NCBI GenBank assembly: GCA_964410625.1
Contig: CAYPHY010000006.1
Span: forward strand, 62,001 to 126,000
Direction: 5' to 3'
Origin: CAYPHY01 sp964410625
GTDB lineage: Bacteria > Chloroflexota > Anaerolineae > Promineifilales > Promineifilaceae
DNA: 64,000 nt
In this document: piece after piece, positions 8,034-16,522 of the stretch
Position numbering within the stretch: the first letter of the stretch is position 1
How the letters are laid out: every line of letters begins with the position of its first letter
Program-made: the position numbers and the translations under genes
Notes under the pieces: model-generated
What the model saw: only the letters and a program-made list of their open reading frames with translations
Database searches by the model: none
Told to the model about the DNA's origin: nothing

Positions 8034-9695
8034 TATCCCTTCGGATTCTTCCTTTTTTAACTCGGATAGAGCATCGGCAACGGTTAGCCATTGTTGGTTG
8101 GGGAAGAGGCGGGCGATTTGGGGGGCGAAGTGGGGAGAGGTGGAGAGGATGTCGGCCGTCTTGCCCTCGGCGATTATCTCTCCCTGGCTCATGATCATCG
8201 CACGATGGGCGATCAGCGCCGCCAGCTCGACATCATGCGTGACCAGCAGTAGGGTAGAGCCTTCGCGTAGCCATTCCTGCCACAACCCCACCAGCACTCG
8301 CTTCGACTCTGGATCAAGGCCGCGCGTCGGCTCGTCCAACAGCATGATTTTGGGTTCCGTCACCATCACAGCGCCCAGGGCCACCCGCTGGCGTTGACCG
8401 ACGGAGAGGTCGCGTGGGTAAGCGTCTGCAACGGCCGCCAACCCCAAAATGTCTAGTAATAGCTTCAATTCTGGGCGCGGCCGTTGCAGGCCATGATTGC
8501 GTAGTGTGACTTCCAATTCATCAAGAACCGTTTCCGCAAACAGGAGATCATCGGGGTTTTGCGGTAGGTAAGCCACTTCGCGGCTGATGTCTGCCACATC
8601 GCGGCCGTCGGTGGGGCGGCCGTTGATACAAACCTGGCCGCTTTCCTTGGCCAGCAGTCCCATCAGACATTTCAACAGCGTTGTCTTGCCGGAGCCATTG
8701 CGCCCCAAGATCGCCACCGCCTCACCGGGATAAAGCTCAAGGCTGACATCCTGCAACACCGGTCTGCGGTGATAGCTAAAGCCTAATCGCTCGGCCGTTA
8801 GCAACGGCGTTGGGTTCATCTCACGCAAAGCCGCAAAGGGCGCTAAGTCTTGCGCTTTGTTCTGCTGTACAGCATTGGTATCGGCGTTATTCGCGTAACC
8901 ATACTTACTTGCGAAACGTTGCCCTTCTTTAATCGTTAGTGGAACGGGTTCCCAGGCCAGTTCCCGTGCCAATTCGACCAACGGCGGCACACCGGGAACG
9001 GCCGCCACCACCTCCCGTGCCGCGCCATCGGCCACAATTTGCCCGTCCTCCAGGTAGGTCAGGCGATCTACATAGCGCAGCACGCGTTCCAGGCGGTGTT
9101 CGGCGAGGAGAATGGTCAGTCCTAAGTCCTCATTAAGACGCACCAGGGTGCGAAGGACATCCTCGGCCGATTGGGGATCAAGCTGGCTGGTGGGTTCGTC
9201 GAGGACGAGGATGGACGGCCGCAAGGCCAGTGCAGCGGCGATCATCACCCGTTGCCGTTCGCCGCCGGAGAGGGTTGGCAGGGTGCGGTTACGTAGTGGA
9301 GCCAGATCGAGCAGATCAAGGACTTCTTCGACGCGGACGCGCATTTCCTGGGGTGGAATAGCTGCGTTTTCGAGGCCAAAGGCGATTTCCGCCTCCACTT
9401 CGTCCAGCACCGCCTGTGCTTCCGGGCTTTGGGAGACAAAACCGACATGGCGGCTGAGGATGTGGGGACCAGCGGTGATTGGATTCAGGCCAGCAACCGC
9501 GATTTCCCCGGCAATCGTGCCGCCACTGAAGTGGGGGACCAGTCCATTGAGGCAGCGGAGCAGTGTAGATTTGCCGGAGCCGGATGGCCCGGCCAGCAAG
9601 ACAAATTCGCCACCTGCAACCTGCCAGTTGATGTTAGCCAGAGCTGGTTGGCGGCCGTTGGGGTAACGGTAGGTCAAATTACGAATGGAGATCAT
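8022..9695 (-). CDS. ECF transporter energy-coupling ATPase, fused double ABC domain (EcfA1-EcfA2)
   Basis: Two complete ABC ATPase domains are fused. The first (about residues 1-230) has Walker A GPSGSGKST, signature LSGGERQR and Walker B ILVLDEPT. The second (about 300-540) has GRNGSGKTT, LSVGQRQR and IMLLDEPT. This is the organisation of ECF-type vitamin/metal importers whose ATPases dock on EcfT. The ~60-residue linker between domains includes a stretch encoded by a GCAAAGCCGCAAAGGGCGC repeat (8823-8865). The C-terminal IKSA-stop lies in another repeat. It follows EcfT and the S component, so it should power the same cobalamin-type uptake complex. Confidence 0.92.
   Translation of the reverse strand: MISIRNLTYRYPNGRQPALANINWQVAGGEFVLLAGPSGSGKSTLLRCLNGLVPHFSGGTIAGEIAVAGLNPITAGPHILSRHVGFVSQSPEAQAVLDEVEAEIAFGLENAAIPPQEMRVRVEEVLDLLDLAPLRNRTLPTLSGGERQRVMIAAALALRPSILVLDEPTSQLDPQSAEDVLRTLVRLNEDLGLTILLAEHRLERVLRYVDRLTYLEDGQIVADGAAREVVAAVPGVPPLVELARELAWEPVPLTIKEGQRFASKYGYANNADTNAVQQNKAQDLAPFAALREMNPTPLLTAERLGFSYHRRPVLQDVSLELYPGEAVAILGRNGSGKTTLLKCLMGLLAKESGQVCINGRPTDGRDVADISREVAYLPQNPDDLLFAETVLDELEVTLRNHGLQRPRPELKLLLDILGLAAVADAYPRDLSVGQRQRVALGAVMVTEPKIMLLDEPTRGLDPESKRVLVGLWQEWLREGSTLLLVTHDVELAALIAHRAMIMSQGEIIAEGKTADILSTSPHFAPQIARLFPNQQWLTVADALSELKKEESEGIKSA
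8823..8865. repeat. GCAAAGCCGCAAAGG-type palindromic words in the EcfA inter-domain linker
   Basis: ACGCAAAGCCGCAAAGGGCG is followed by CTAAGTCTTGCGCTTTGTT, whose end is an inverted copy of the start. It encodes part of the linker between the two ATPase domains. Confidence 0.5.
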
Positions 9696-9730
9696 GCGTC
9701 TTTTGTAACACGATTTGGACGATTCAGGAT

Positions 9731-10921
9731 TTACGCAGTTCGTAATTTTTCCGACACGAATTTCACGAATTTCACGAAAATAGAAGATAAAATTCGTGTT
9801 ATTCGTGTCATTCGTGTCAAAAATGCGTAAGTCCTACGATTTAGTAAATCGTGCGTTTGGATGAGCGGGATGAGCGATTTGCCAAATCGCTCTACATGGG
9901 GCCAGTTGGTTGTGGTTAGATCGATGATGGCAGGAGCAACGAGCAGGAGCAGGGAAAGCCCGATTAAGGGATTGAATGGCGGCAAGGTGAGCGCCGGATA
10001 GGATGAATAGTAAAGGACGGTGCCGCCGAGGAAGCGGTTTAGGAGGATGGGCAAGAGGGTGAGCGCGGCGGTCACGACGACCAGTGTGTCCCGAACCAGC
10101 CAGGGGCGCGGCCGATAGATAGTGCGCGGCGAGAGGCGGCCGAGTTGCCTGTAGACCACGACTACTATTAACACACCGAGGAGCACGAGTCCCCAACCCG
10201 GTAGCGGCCACCAGGCGGCCAACACCCAGCCGCCGAGAACGCTGATCAGTCCCAAGAGCAAGGCCAGCCGCACGGCCGCCGGTTGTTGGCTGTCGCTGGT
10301 GGAGCCATAGCCGCGTGCGACCATCGCCTCGGCCAGATTCATTGACCGTTCCAGGCCACCGGTTAGCAAGGGAATGAAGATCGGCCGCCAGTCGCGCCAG
10401 CTACGCAGCCGGTGTCCGCGTACCGCCTGGGCTTCGCGGATTTGTTGCCAGTGGCGGGCGGTTTGGGGCATGTAAGTCAGGCCGATGAGCATGACCATGC
10501 CGACATCGCGCAAGGCGGGAGGGGTCAGGCGAGAGAGTTCATAGACGGGTACGGCCATGTTGAAGGTGACAAAGAGCAGCAGCAGCGTGAACAGGGCTAA
10601 CCCGTTGGCGAACCCGGCCACGGCCGACTCCAGCGTGATTGGCCCGCCGATCAGCCACCAGGAGGCAGGGAGCGAGAACAGAGTGGTGCGGCCGATGTGG
10701 GCGGTGAGCATGTGGAAGAGGGTGGACAGAAGCAGAACGAGCGTGGCGAGGCGGCCGAGCGCGAGCGGCAACGGGGATTGGCTGACCGCGCAGAAAGCAC
10801 GCACGACTAAAACTCCCAGGAGCAAGACGATCAAATAGAGGGGATTACGCACCTGCACAATCAGGAAGGCCGCCGGTAATAACCAGGCCAGCCAGGCGAG
10901 GGGGTGGAATCGACCTTTCAC
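9731..10921 (-). CDS. ECF transporter transmembrane component EcfT (CbiQ family) with repeat-derived tail
   Basis: The protein has several membrane helices and the two EcfT Ala-Arg-Gly signatures that couple to the ATPases, seen as EAQAVRG and EAMVARG around residues 210-250. The GTG start at 10921 overlaps the S-component stop as GTGA; the longer ATG start at 11035 would intrude over 100 bases into the S gene. After the last hydrophobic helix (PLIGLSLLLLVAPAIIDL), about 58 residues are encoded by consecutive palindromic repeats (9750-9897). These include HVERFGKSL and the basic RMTRITRIL / VKFVKFVSEK segments, which are not part of the family fold. Confidence 0.9.
   Translation of the reverse strand: MKGRFHPLAWLAWLLPAAFLIVQVRNPLYLIVLLLGVLVVRAFCAVSQSPLPLALGRLATLVLLLSTLFHMLTAHIGRTTLFSLPASWWLIGGPITLESAVAGFANGLALFTLLLLFVTFNMAVPVYELSRLTPPALRDVGMVMLIGLTYMPQTARHWQQIREAQAVRGHRLRSWRDWRPIFIPLLTGGLERSMNLAEAMVARGYGSTSDSQQPAAVRLALLLGLISVLGGWVLAAWWPLPGWGLVLLGVLIVVVVYRQLGRLSPRTIYRPRPWLVRDTLVVVTAALTLLPILLNRFLGGTVLYYSSYPALTLPPFNPLIGLSLLLLVAPAIIDLTTTNWPHVERFGKSLIPLIQTHDLLNRRTYAFLTRMTRITRILSSIFVKFVKFVSEKLRTA
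9750..9897. repeat. Family C (ACACGAATTTCACGAA) palindrome plus family H hairpins, read as the EcfT tail
   Basis: GACACGAATTTCACGAA and ATTCGTGTCATTCGTGTC arms flank a short A/T-rich loop. Next come two hairpins, CGATTTAGTAAATCG and GAGCGATTTGCCAAATCGCTC (9872-9892). All lie within the 3' end of the EcfT coding region. Confidence 0.85.
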
Positions 10922-11709
10922 GATGGTTGCACCTGGAATTGAAAGCGATCGCGGAATCGGGTCAGAGCGTGGATGCCCGGAATACCGAGGAGCAGCAGCA
11001 ACAGGATATTGCCAATCGCGCCGCCAATGTCCCAAATAAATGAGGTCGCCAGGTAGTAAGCTCCATAGCGGCTGATGAAGCCTGCCAACCCTGCGCCTGC
11101 TTGCCAGCTCATTGCCGGATCACCGGCGATGAAAGGCCAGGAGTAGAGGTTGATGATCACCCCATAGAGAATGCCCCACAAGCCGCCAAAGAGGACAAGC
11201 ATGAACAAGGTCAGGCGCGGCCGTTGGAAGTGGGGCAGCCAGCCACTGGTCAGGCCAACCCATCCGGCGGTGAACATTTGGAAGGGCAACCAGGGGCCAA
11301 CGCCGCCGGTCAACAGGGCGGAGACGAGCAGGGTCAGTGCGCCGAGGAGAAAGCCAAATCGCGCCCCAAAGACATAGCCCGCCAGCACGATGACGGCAAA
11401 GATAGGGGAGAACCCCCCTGGCCCCGGTATGGCGACTTCGATCACCCTTAAGGAGGCGGTCAGCGCCACCAGGAGGCCTAATGCCGCCACCATCTTCGCG
11501 CTGATCGCTTGCCCCTGTAGCTCGACCAGCAGGACGCTGAGGCAGAGGACCAGGAGTAGCGCAGTTAGCAAGGGGGCTTCCAGCCCGCGCGTGCCCCCAT
11601 CCCCGGCGTTGGCAGGTAGGACGGGGAGCAGAAAGGGGTAGACAAAGGCGATGATGCCGGTGGCGGCGGTGAGCGTGAAGAGAGCGGCCGAATAAACGCG
11701 CTTGATCAT
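10918..11709 (-). CDS. ECF transporter S component, probably cobalamin-specific
   Basis: A 263-residue membrane protein with six or seven helices and the S-component pattern FGARFGFLLGALTLLVSAL ... GPWLPFQMF, in which the family's helix packs against EcfT. S components bind the vitamin outside the cell and topple in the membrane. Specificity cannot be read from the sequence. Cobalamin is inferred from the riboswitch, the DUF4430/toroid genes and the adenosyltransferase. The ATG at 11709 is preceded by AGGAGAG at eight bases and overlaps the upstream stop (ATGA). Confidence 0.85.
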   Translation of the reverse strand: MIKRVYSAALFTLTAATGIIAFVYPFLLPVLPANAGDGGTRGLEAPLLTALLLVLCLSVLLVELQGQAISAKMVAALGLLVALTASLRVIEVAIPGPGGFSPIFAVIVLAGYVFGARFGFLLGALTLLVSALLTGGVGPWLPFQMFTAGWVGLTSGWLPHFQRPRLTLFMLVLFGGLWGILYGVIINLYSWPFIAGDPAMSWQAGAGLAGFISRYGAYYLATSFIWDIGGAIGNILLLLLLGIPGIHALTRFRDRFQFQVQPS

Positions 11710-12905
11710 TTTGCCGACTCTCCTTTCTGGCGGAGGCGGCCGATGAGCAGCAAGCAGCCCAGGCTGATGCAAATCAGCAGAAAGACGACATAGGAGAGCC
11801 AGGATGTTTCCGGGACAATGGCTTGGGCGACGGCCGGATTGGTGGCGGATGACATAGGAGGAACGGCCGCTGTATTTTGTTCGGTGACGGCCGCCAACGC
11901 GCCAATGACCGTGACGACTGGCGTGGGCGAAGGGGATAGTTGCTGCTCAGGCTGTTCCAGGATAGGGGCAGCGACGACGGCCGGGGCGGTAGTAGCTGTT
12001 TCGATAAGGACAGGCGTCGCGGTTATCGCTTCAGCGGCAGGACTATCGCTTGCTGCTTCCTCTACTAAGAGGGCTTCGGCGGCTAAGTCCGGCGTTAAAG
12101 GGGTTGAGGCCGTGCTGTCTGCTTCCGCCACATTGGTAGTTGGTTGTCCGGCGGGCGGTGGGGTAGCGTCGAGCGTTGTTTCGCCCACCGATGGCGGCGA
12201 TTGCCCGGCCGCAGGGATAGTAGCAGATGGAGAGGGGAGGCTTTCGGCCGCTGGCTCCTCAGAAGCAGCAATGGTCGGTGAGACTTCAGGCGTCGGGGAA
12301 GGAATGGGTGTATTGGTTTCGGTCGGCCGTGCGGTGGCGACTGCTGTCGGTGATTCGGGTGGATCGGTCGGTATCACAGGAATGACGACAGTGGGCTTTG
12401 GCGTTGAGGTTGGTGTTTCGGTCGCCGGTTCGGCCTGGCAAATTTCGGCAAAGGAGCGATTGGGTGGGGGCTGGCGTTCGGTGATGGAGGACAACCCCCA
12501 CGCCCATCCTTCTACATCCCCATGCGTGATGGGATAAAGGGGCGATCCCACTTGTGAGTACACCCACTCGTTGTTGTTACGATGCCAATAGGTCCAGTAG
12601 GTGCAGTTATCTCCACCGCGACATTGGCAAAAGCAATCGGAAGCCGGGCAGCCAGTGCCGTTAATGTTGCAAACCGCCCTATTGCTCCCGGCGAAGTCTA
12701 TTTCAAAGGCCAGCCCGGAACGGACCAGCAATTCATAGCCGGTGATCTCCGGCTCGGTGAAATCAACACACAACGCTTCTACATTGCCACCCCCATAGTC
12801 AATGACCAAAGCGGCCTGATTGGTTTCCTGCGCGTCCGTGCCATAGGGCAAGACCGCCAGCAGGATGAAGATGGTGATGAATAGCAGGGCAATGTGTTTA
12901 CGCAT
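11706..12905 (-). CDS. Surface-anchored DUF4430 (transcobalamin beta-domain-like) protein
   Basis: The protein has a signal peptide (residues 1-25, MRKHIALLFITIFILLAVLP) and a Cys- and Trp-rich domain at about residues 30-140. A long Pro/Thr/Ser/Ala-rich stalk (150-360) follows, then a C-terminal membrane helix with a short basic tail. The domain shows the DUF4430 pattern: an early ITGYELLVRSG, then INGTGCPASDC, YWTYWHRNNNEWVYS and a closing HGDVEGWAWG. In animals this fold forms the beta domain of intrinsic factor/transcobalamin that covers bound B12. The architecture fits an extracellular receptor held away from the membrane. The ATG at 12905 is preferred because it opens directly into the signal peptide, although no clear Shine-Dalgarno is visible; an ATG at 12935 would add ten residues. 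Confidence 0.75.
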   Translation of the reverse strand: MRKHIALLFITIFILLAVLPYGTDAQETNQAALVIDYGGGNVEALCVDFTEPEITGYELLVRSGLAFEIDFAGSNRAVCNINGTGCPASDCFCQCRGGDNCTYWTYWHRNNNEWVYSQVGSPLYPITHGDVEGWAWGLSSITERQPPPNRSFAEICQAEPATETPTSTPKPTVVIPVIPTDPPESPTAVATARPTETNTPIPSPTPEVSPTIAASEEPAAESLPSPSATIPAAGQSPPSVGETTLDATPPPAGQPTTNVAEADSTASTPLTPDLAAEALLVEEAASDSPAAEAITATPVLIETATTAPAVVAAPILEQPEQQLSPSPTPVVTVIGALAAVTEQNTAAVPPMSSATNPAVAQAIVPETSWLSYVVFLLICISLGCLLLIGRLRQKGESAK

Positions 12906-12937
12906 CACAGTAAAAGTAGCAATTACACTGAGCATAG

Positions 12938-13014
12938 TTTTTTGACACGAATTACACGAATAACACGAACGTTGCCTTCTATTTTGTATAACTCGTGTAA
13001 TCCATGTCAAAACT
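12938..13014. repeat. Family C palindrome (TTGACACGAATTACACGAA arms)
   Basis: The left arm TTGACACGAATTACACGAAT and right arm CTCGTGTAATCCATGTCAA are imperfect inverted copies around an A/T-rich loop. It lies between the toroid gene stop and the DUF4430 gene start, where it could modulate expression within the operon. Confidence 0.8.
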
Positions 13015-13024
13015 ATTAGCAAAT

Positions 13025-14953
13025 CTATGGTTGGATAACGGGTAAGTAAAGGTCGGCGGACACAAAACCCCAATCAGGATGTTGAGTCAATAGGATGACC
13101 GCGTCCGTTGTGGCGGAAGGGTCGTCCCCTGGCCCAAAAAGATTGGGCCAGCAGCCGTTTTCGGCTTGCGTCGCCAGAACGGCATCGGCCGCATTCGTAA
13201 CCGTACCACTCACTACCTGGCTCCAATAGGGGGCGAAGGGGTTTTCGCCGATTGCCACCAAACCTTGCACAATCTCGGAGGTGGAGTTGGGGCTGGCAAC
13301 GACATCAAAGCCCCAGCCTCCATCCGGCCCCTGGCTTTTGCGGATCGTGCCGAGTGTGCCATGTGGGATGGGCTGATCGAGACGGCCGAGAATCTGGAGC
13401 GCAATACCATTGGCATCATGGTCGCCGAAGTTGCCACCGCTGTGGGCATGAAGAAGGAAATCAACAGCCGTTGGGTCTACCGGTTGTTCGGCGGCCATCA
13501 AGCCAAGCATCGCCTCGGCGTGGGAGAAAATACCAAAAGCAGTGCTGTCATATTCGCCCGTTGGTGACAGGTAATCACTGATGACCATCACCAAATCAAG
13601 CCCGGCAAAGTCCGTCACCGTGTAGGGATCACCCGCGGCGACAACGCCCTGCATCACAGTTCCAGTACGGCCGCCACGCCCACCAGCAACATAGTCAGGG
13701 GTGAGAGTCTCTAATGCTTCTACAGCATTGGTCCCTCCGGCCGTTGTCCAACGGTCGGACTGGGGATCGCCCCCGGCGGCAGCGATGGCCTGAATCACCC
13801 TTGAAGTTCCAGCCGCATTGACGCCAAACCCGGCGAATTGCTCCCAACCGCCAGTTGTTGGGTCTTGCAGGCCTTCCAGGCAGCTTAGCGCGTGGAAGGC
13901 TTCTTCCAGCCGGGCCGGTAAGGGGTAAGCCTTGCCTGCAACCCCTGGAATCGCTTGCACGGTGGCGAAGAAGTTCACCGTCGGGCCTGTTCCAAAATCA
14001 ATTTCAAAGCCGCCGTTGGCGTTTTGGTAGCTGAGCAGGGCGGTGACTGGCGTATTGCCATTTTGCGCCCACGGGCCATTGGGGGAAAAGAAGTCCTCGC
14101 CCAGAGCCTTTAACGCTTGTAGAGCCAGGGCGGTGCTGTTGACACTTTCGGGGAGTCCCGGCGCATAAGCCCATCCGCCGCTAGGTAGCTGATTTTCGGC
14201 CAAAAATTCACGGGCCATTGTCATATTGGCGTCGCTGGCGGCCGTGTCCGCTGCCAGCAGCGCCATGATCGCCATCGCGGTCGCGTCTGTGCTGTTGAGC
14301 GTTCCAAAGCCGTCATCCCACGAGCCATTGCTTGCTTGCTTGTCCTGTAGCCACTCTACGGCCGCGGCGGGAATGGGTTCATGGGCGGCCGCCAGCGCCA
14401 AGATCGCCAGCGATTGGTTAAAGGGATCATTGACGTTCAATTGACCAGTTGGCGATAACTGCTCGGTCAGGCTGATGACGAAGTTATGGCCGAGGAAGTT
14501 GCGCGGGTCTTCGGCCGTTGCCGTCAGCGCGAGAATGAGCTTACCCGCCTGCCCACCATTGGCGGCGGCATAGGCGGTGACCTCATTGGCATGGCCTTGG
14601 AGAAAGTCGAGCGGGGCGGCTGATTTGCCAGGGAAAATGGCACGCGCATCATAACCTGCGCTGCCCAGTGCCACCAGGGCGTCTACCGTTCCGCCGACGT
14701 CAGAGGGGGCCAGGTTCGCTCCACTGCTGAAGCTGGAAAAGCCGCCGTCATCATTTTGATGTTCTTCGACGACCCAGAAAATGGCATCGCGCAGGGCATA
14801 GCGCTGATCATCGTGTTGATCAGCATAGGAATAGGAAATATCAGCTGGTTGGACGGCCGTATCCGCAATAGATAAGGCGGCAACAATACCGGTGATAAAG
14901 AAGAGAGCAGCCAGCAAGACGGCCGCGAGCGTAAGCGTTCTGTACAATTTCAT
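13025..14953 (-). CDS. Secreted alpha/alpha-toroid (squalene-cyclase/prenyltransferase-repeat) protein, intrinsic-factor-like
   Basis: A signal peptide (first ~28 residues) leads into at least six repeats of the QW/prenyltransferase type, such as NGSWDDGFGTLNSTDATAMA, LPSGGWAYAPGL, TGGWEQFAGFG and QGPDGGWGFD, each followed by a helix. This predicts an (alpha/alpha)6 toroid like the alpha domain of intrinsic factor and transcobalamin. No terpene cyclase DxDD motif was noticed, so binding rather than catalysis is likely. The C-terminus is LYLPVIQP, resembling the tail of another secreted protein here (47.2 kb). A strong GGAGG lies five bases before the ATG. It is the first gene behind the cobalamin riboswitch, which supports a role in B12 capture. 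Confidence 0.8.
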   Translation of the reverse strand: MKLYRTLTLAAVLLAALFFITGIVAALSIADTAVQPADISYSYADQHDDQRYALRDAIFWVVEEHQNDDGGFSSFSSGANLAPSDVGGTVDALVALGSAGYDARAIFPGKSAAPLDFLQGHANEVTAYAAANGGQAGKLILALTATAEDPRNFLGHNFVISLTEQLSPTGQLNVNDPFNQSLAILALAAAHEPIPAAAVEWLQDKQASNGSWDDGFGTLNSTDATAMAIMALLAADTAASDANMTMAREFLAENQLPSGGWAYAPGLPESVNSTALALQALKALGEDFFSPNGPWAQNGNTPVTALLSYQNANGGFEIDFGTGPTVNFFATVQAIPGVAGKAYPLPARLEEAFHALSCLEGLQDPTTGGWEQFAGFGVNAAGTSRVIQAIAAAGGDPQSDRWTTAGGTNAVEALETLTPDYVAGGRGGRTGTVMQGVVAAGDPYTVTDFAGLDLVMVISDYLSPTGEYDSTAFGIFSHAEAMLGLMAAEQPVDPTAVDFLLHAHSGGNFGDHDANGIALQILGRLDQPIPHGTLGTIRKSQGPDGGWGFDVVASPNSTSEIVQGLVAIGENPFAPYWSQVVSGTVTNAADAVLATQAENGCWPNLFGPGDDPSATTDAVILLTQHPDWGFVSADLYLPVIQP

Positions 14954-14981
14954 CCAAACCTCCCTTTAGGTATGGTTGGTT

Positions 14982-15054
14982 GACCATCCGCTCGTGATCC
15001 TTAACTGGAAAGCGTCAGGAGCCTGGCGGTAAGTTGCCTGGTCCCTGGATGGTC
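14982..15054 (-). promoter_or_regulatory. Second structured leader element between terminator and start codon
   Basis: On the minus strand an eight-base arm GACCATCC (15054-15047) pairs exactly with GGATGGTC (14989-14982), closing a ~55-base GC-rich internal region containing CAGG/CCTG and GGC/GCC pairings. It sits between the intrinsic terminator and the GGAGG of the toroid gene. I do not recognise the class. It could be an antiterminator, a second aptamer or simply an mRNA-stabilising stem. Confidence 0.4.
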
Positions 15055-15083
15055 TGGTTAATAAAGAGAGTGGACTGGGGGGA

Positions 15084-15115
15084 GAAAAAAGCTCAATGGG
15101 TGGACATTGAGCTTT
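15084..15115 (-). terminator. Intrinsic terminator forming the riboswitch expression platform
   Basis: On the minus strand AAAGCTCAATG pairs over 11 bp with CATTGAGCTTT around a six-base loop and runs into TTTTTT. It lies after the riboswitch core and before the first structural gene, as expected for a transcriptional OFF switch. Confidence 0.88.
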
Positions 15116-15134
15116 GCTGTTTTAACCACGTATT

Positions 15135-15300
15135 AAGCGTAGTTTCCGACCCGTATCCACGAGGGTTGAAACTCATCTCAGGATGGCGACCTGGCTTATC
15201 GGCGCAAACATAGTTGCTTTCGTCGAATCACAGTTGCGGAATACAGCACTGGCCTTCCCATAGTTATTAACCACTCACACATGGGGCACCAGTTTCGCGA
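15135..15300 (-). promoter_or_regulatory. Cobalamin riboswitch (RF00174-like)
   Basis: Read on the minus strand, the conserved core appears in order: GGTGCC (15290-15285), GGTTAATA, GGGAAGGCCAGTGCTG, the diagnostic CCGCAACTGTGA (about 15238-15227) and AGCCAGGTCGCC. A stem-loop AGTTTC/GAAACT then encloses ACCC/GGGT. The B12-box-like segment deviates somewhat from AGYCAGGARACCTGCC. The element lies about 180 bases upstream of the toroid gene with a terminator between. It predicts that the uptake operon is expressed when intracellular cobalamin is low. The rest of the 692-base gap (15301-15645) holds a short GCGGCTTGGCAAACCGC hairpin near 15486 and no convincing gene. Confidence 0.85.
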
Positions 15301-15645
15301 TTATGCCCAGCCATCCGGGGCTTTGGGCGACCTGAGACGGGTTAGCTATTTAATTGTTGATTATGGACAAAAGTTTAACAGAGCAACCAACAAGCGTCAA
15401 GGCATGTATCGCTCACGGGTGAAGCTGCAAAGGTGTGGATATGGCGTGGATGAGATGTGGGAGTAGTGTGGGTGTAAGAGTAGTGCGGCTTGGCAAACCG
15501 CGTTACAGGAGAAGTTATGCATCACATATATCGTCTTTGTGTATCTGAACACATTGTTGTTTGCTGCTTGCCGGACTAGACATTAGCAGTATGAGAACCG
15601 TCTGGTGTTGGCGCACCTTTTATCGAAAGCAAGGAGTATGACTAG

Positions 15646-16425
15646 ATGTTTACGAAAAGAATCATGGCAATTGGTATCGCTGTCTTGATAGCGATCACCG
15701 CTGTTGGTTTGGCAATTGTTGGTGCAGGTCTAGTGCCGCAACAGGTGCAGGCACAAACGACAGAAGAGAATCAAACGGCGGAGCGTTTTGTTGAAGTGAC
15801 CGGCGTCGGCCGCGTGATAGCCCAGCCGGACACGGCCGTTGTCCGCTTTGGCGTGGAAACACAGGACGAAACGGCTTCGGCCGCTTTATCGGCGAACAGT
15901 GAACAGATGGCGGAAGTCATTTCAGCGACGTTGGAAGCGGGAGTGGAAGAAGCCGACATCCAAACTGATGTCGTTCGTTTGCAACCCATTTATACTGGCA
16001 CAGGTGAGCGTGATCAGATAGCACAGAGTGAGCCGCTTACGCAAACCAATGAATTGATCGGGTATCGAGCCACGAATGTGTTACAGGTGACATCGAACGA
16101 CCTGGAAAATTTAGGGGAGTTATTGGATACGGTGGTTGAAGCGGGTAGCAACCGCATTGAAAATATCCAGTTTCGGATTGACGACCAGGATGCGTTGCTG
16201 GTAACGGCCCGCGAACAGGCCGTTAATAATGCCCAGGAACAGGCGGAGCAATTGGCGGAACTGACGGGTGCAGAGCTAGGGGCTGTTCGTCGGATTATTG
16301 ACGCCGGTAGCTCATTTCCTTTCCCATTTGGGCTGGAGACGGCCGATGTTGGTGGTGCCGTTCCGATTGCCACCGGCACGCAAACGATAGAGGTGCGCGT
16401 GGTTGTATCCTGGTCACTTGAGTAA
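15646..16425 (+). CDS. SIMPL domain (DUF541) secreted protein
   Basis: A signal peptide of about 35 residues ends near VQAQT and is followed by one SIMPL domain. The usual opening is present (VEVTGVGRVIAQPDTAVVRF), then helix-rich middle segments with NIQFRIDD and the closing TQTIEVRVVVSW. Members such as YggE and BP26 are periplasmic or surface proteins, often linked to oxidative stress or channel assembly, without a defined reaction. AAGGAG stands nine bases before the ATG. No operon partner is evident: the next gene converges from the opposite strand. Confidence 0.88.
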   Translation: MFTKRIMAIGIAVLIAITAVGLAIVGAGLVPQQVQAQTTEENQTAERFVEVTGVGRVIAQPDTAVVRFGVETQDETASAALSANSEQMAEVISATLEAGVEEADIQTDVVRLQPIYTGTGERDQIAQSEPLTQTNELIGYRATNVLQVTSNDLENLGELLDTVVEAGSNRIENIQFRIDDQDALLVTAREQAVNNAQEQAEQLAELTGAELGAVRRIIDAGSSFPFPFGLETADVGGAVPIATGTQTIEVRVVVSWSLE

Positions 16426-16436
16426 AAACATGCGCT

Positions 16437-16518
16437 TGTAGGGGTAACCCTTGTGGTTGCCCGGTTCACGGTAGGTAGGTATTAAGAACAGGGCAGGTAC
16501 AAGACCTGCCCCTACAAA
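16437..16518. repeat. GTAGGGGTAACCC / GGGCAGGTACAAGACCTGCCC palindromic repeat
   Basis: Between two convergent genes, a perfect 8-bp stem GGGCAGGT/ACCTGCCC and a flanking GTAGGGGTAACCCTTGTGG word form hairpins. There is no T-run, so it is not a standard terminator. Confidence 0.7.
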
Positions 16519-16522
16519 CAAA

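Noticed and set aside
15281..15466. 61-codon open frame on the plus strand
   Set aside because: It overlaps the riboswitch region, has no good ribosome binding site and has an amino-acid composition unlike neighbouring proteins.
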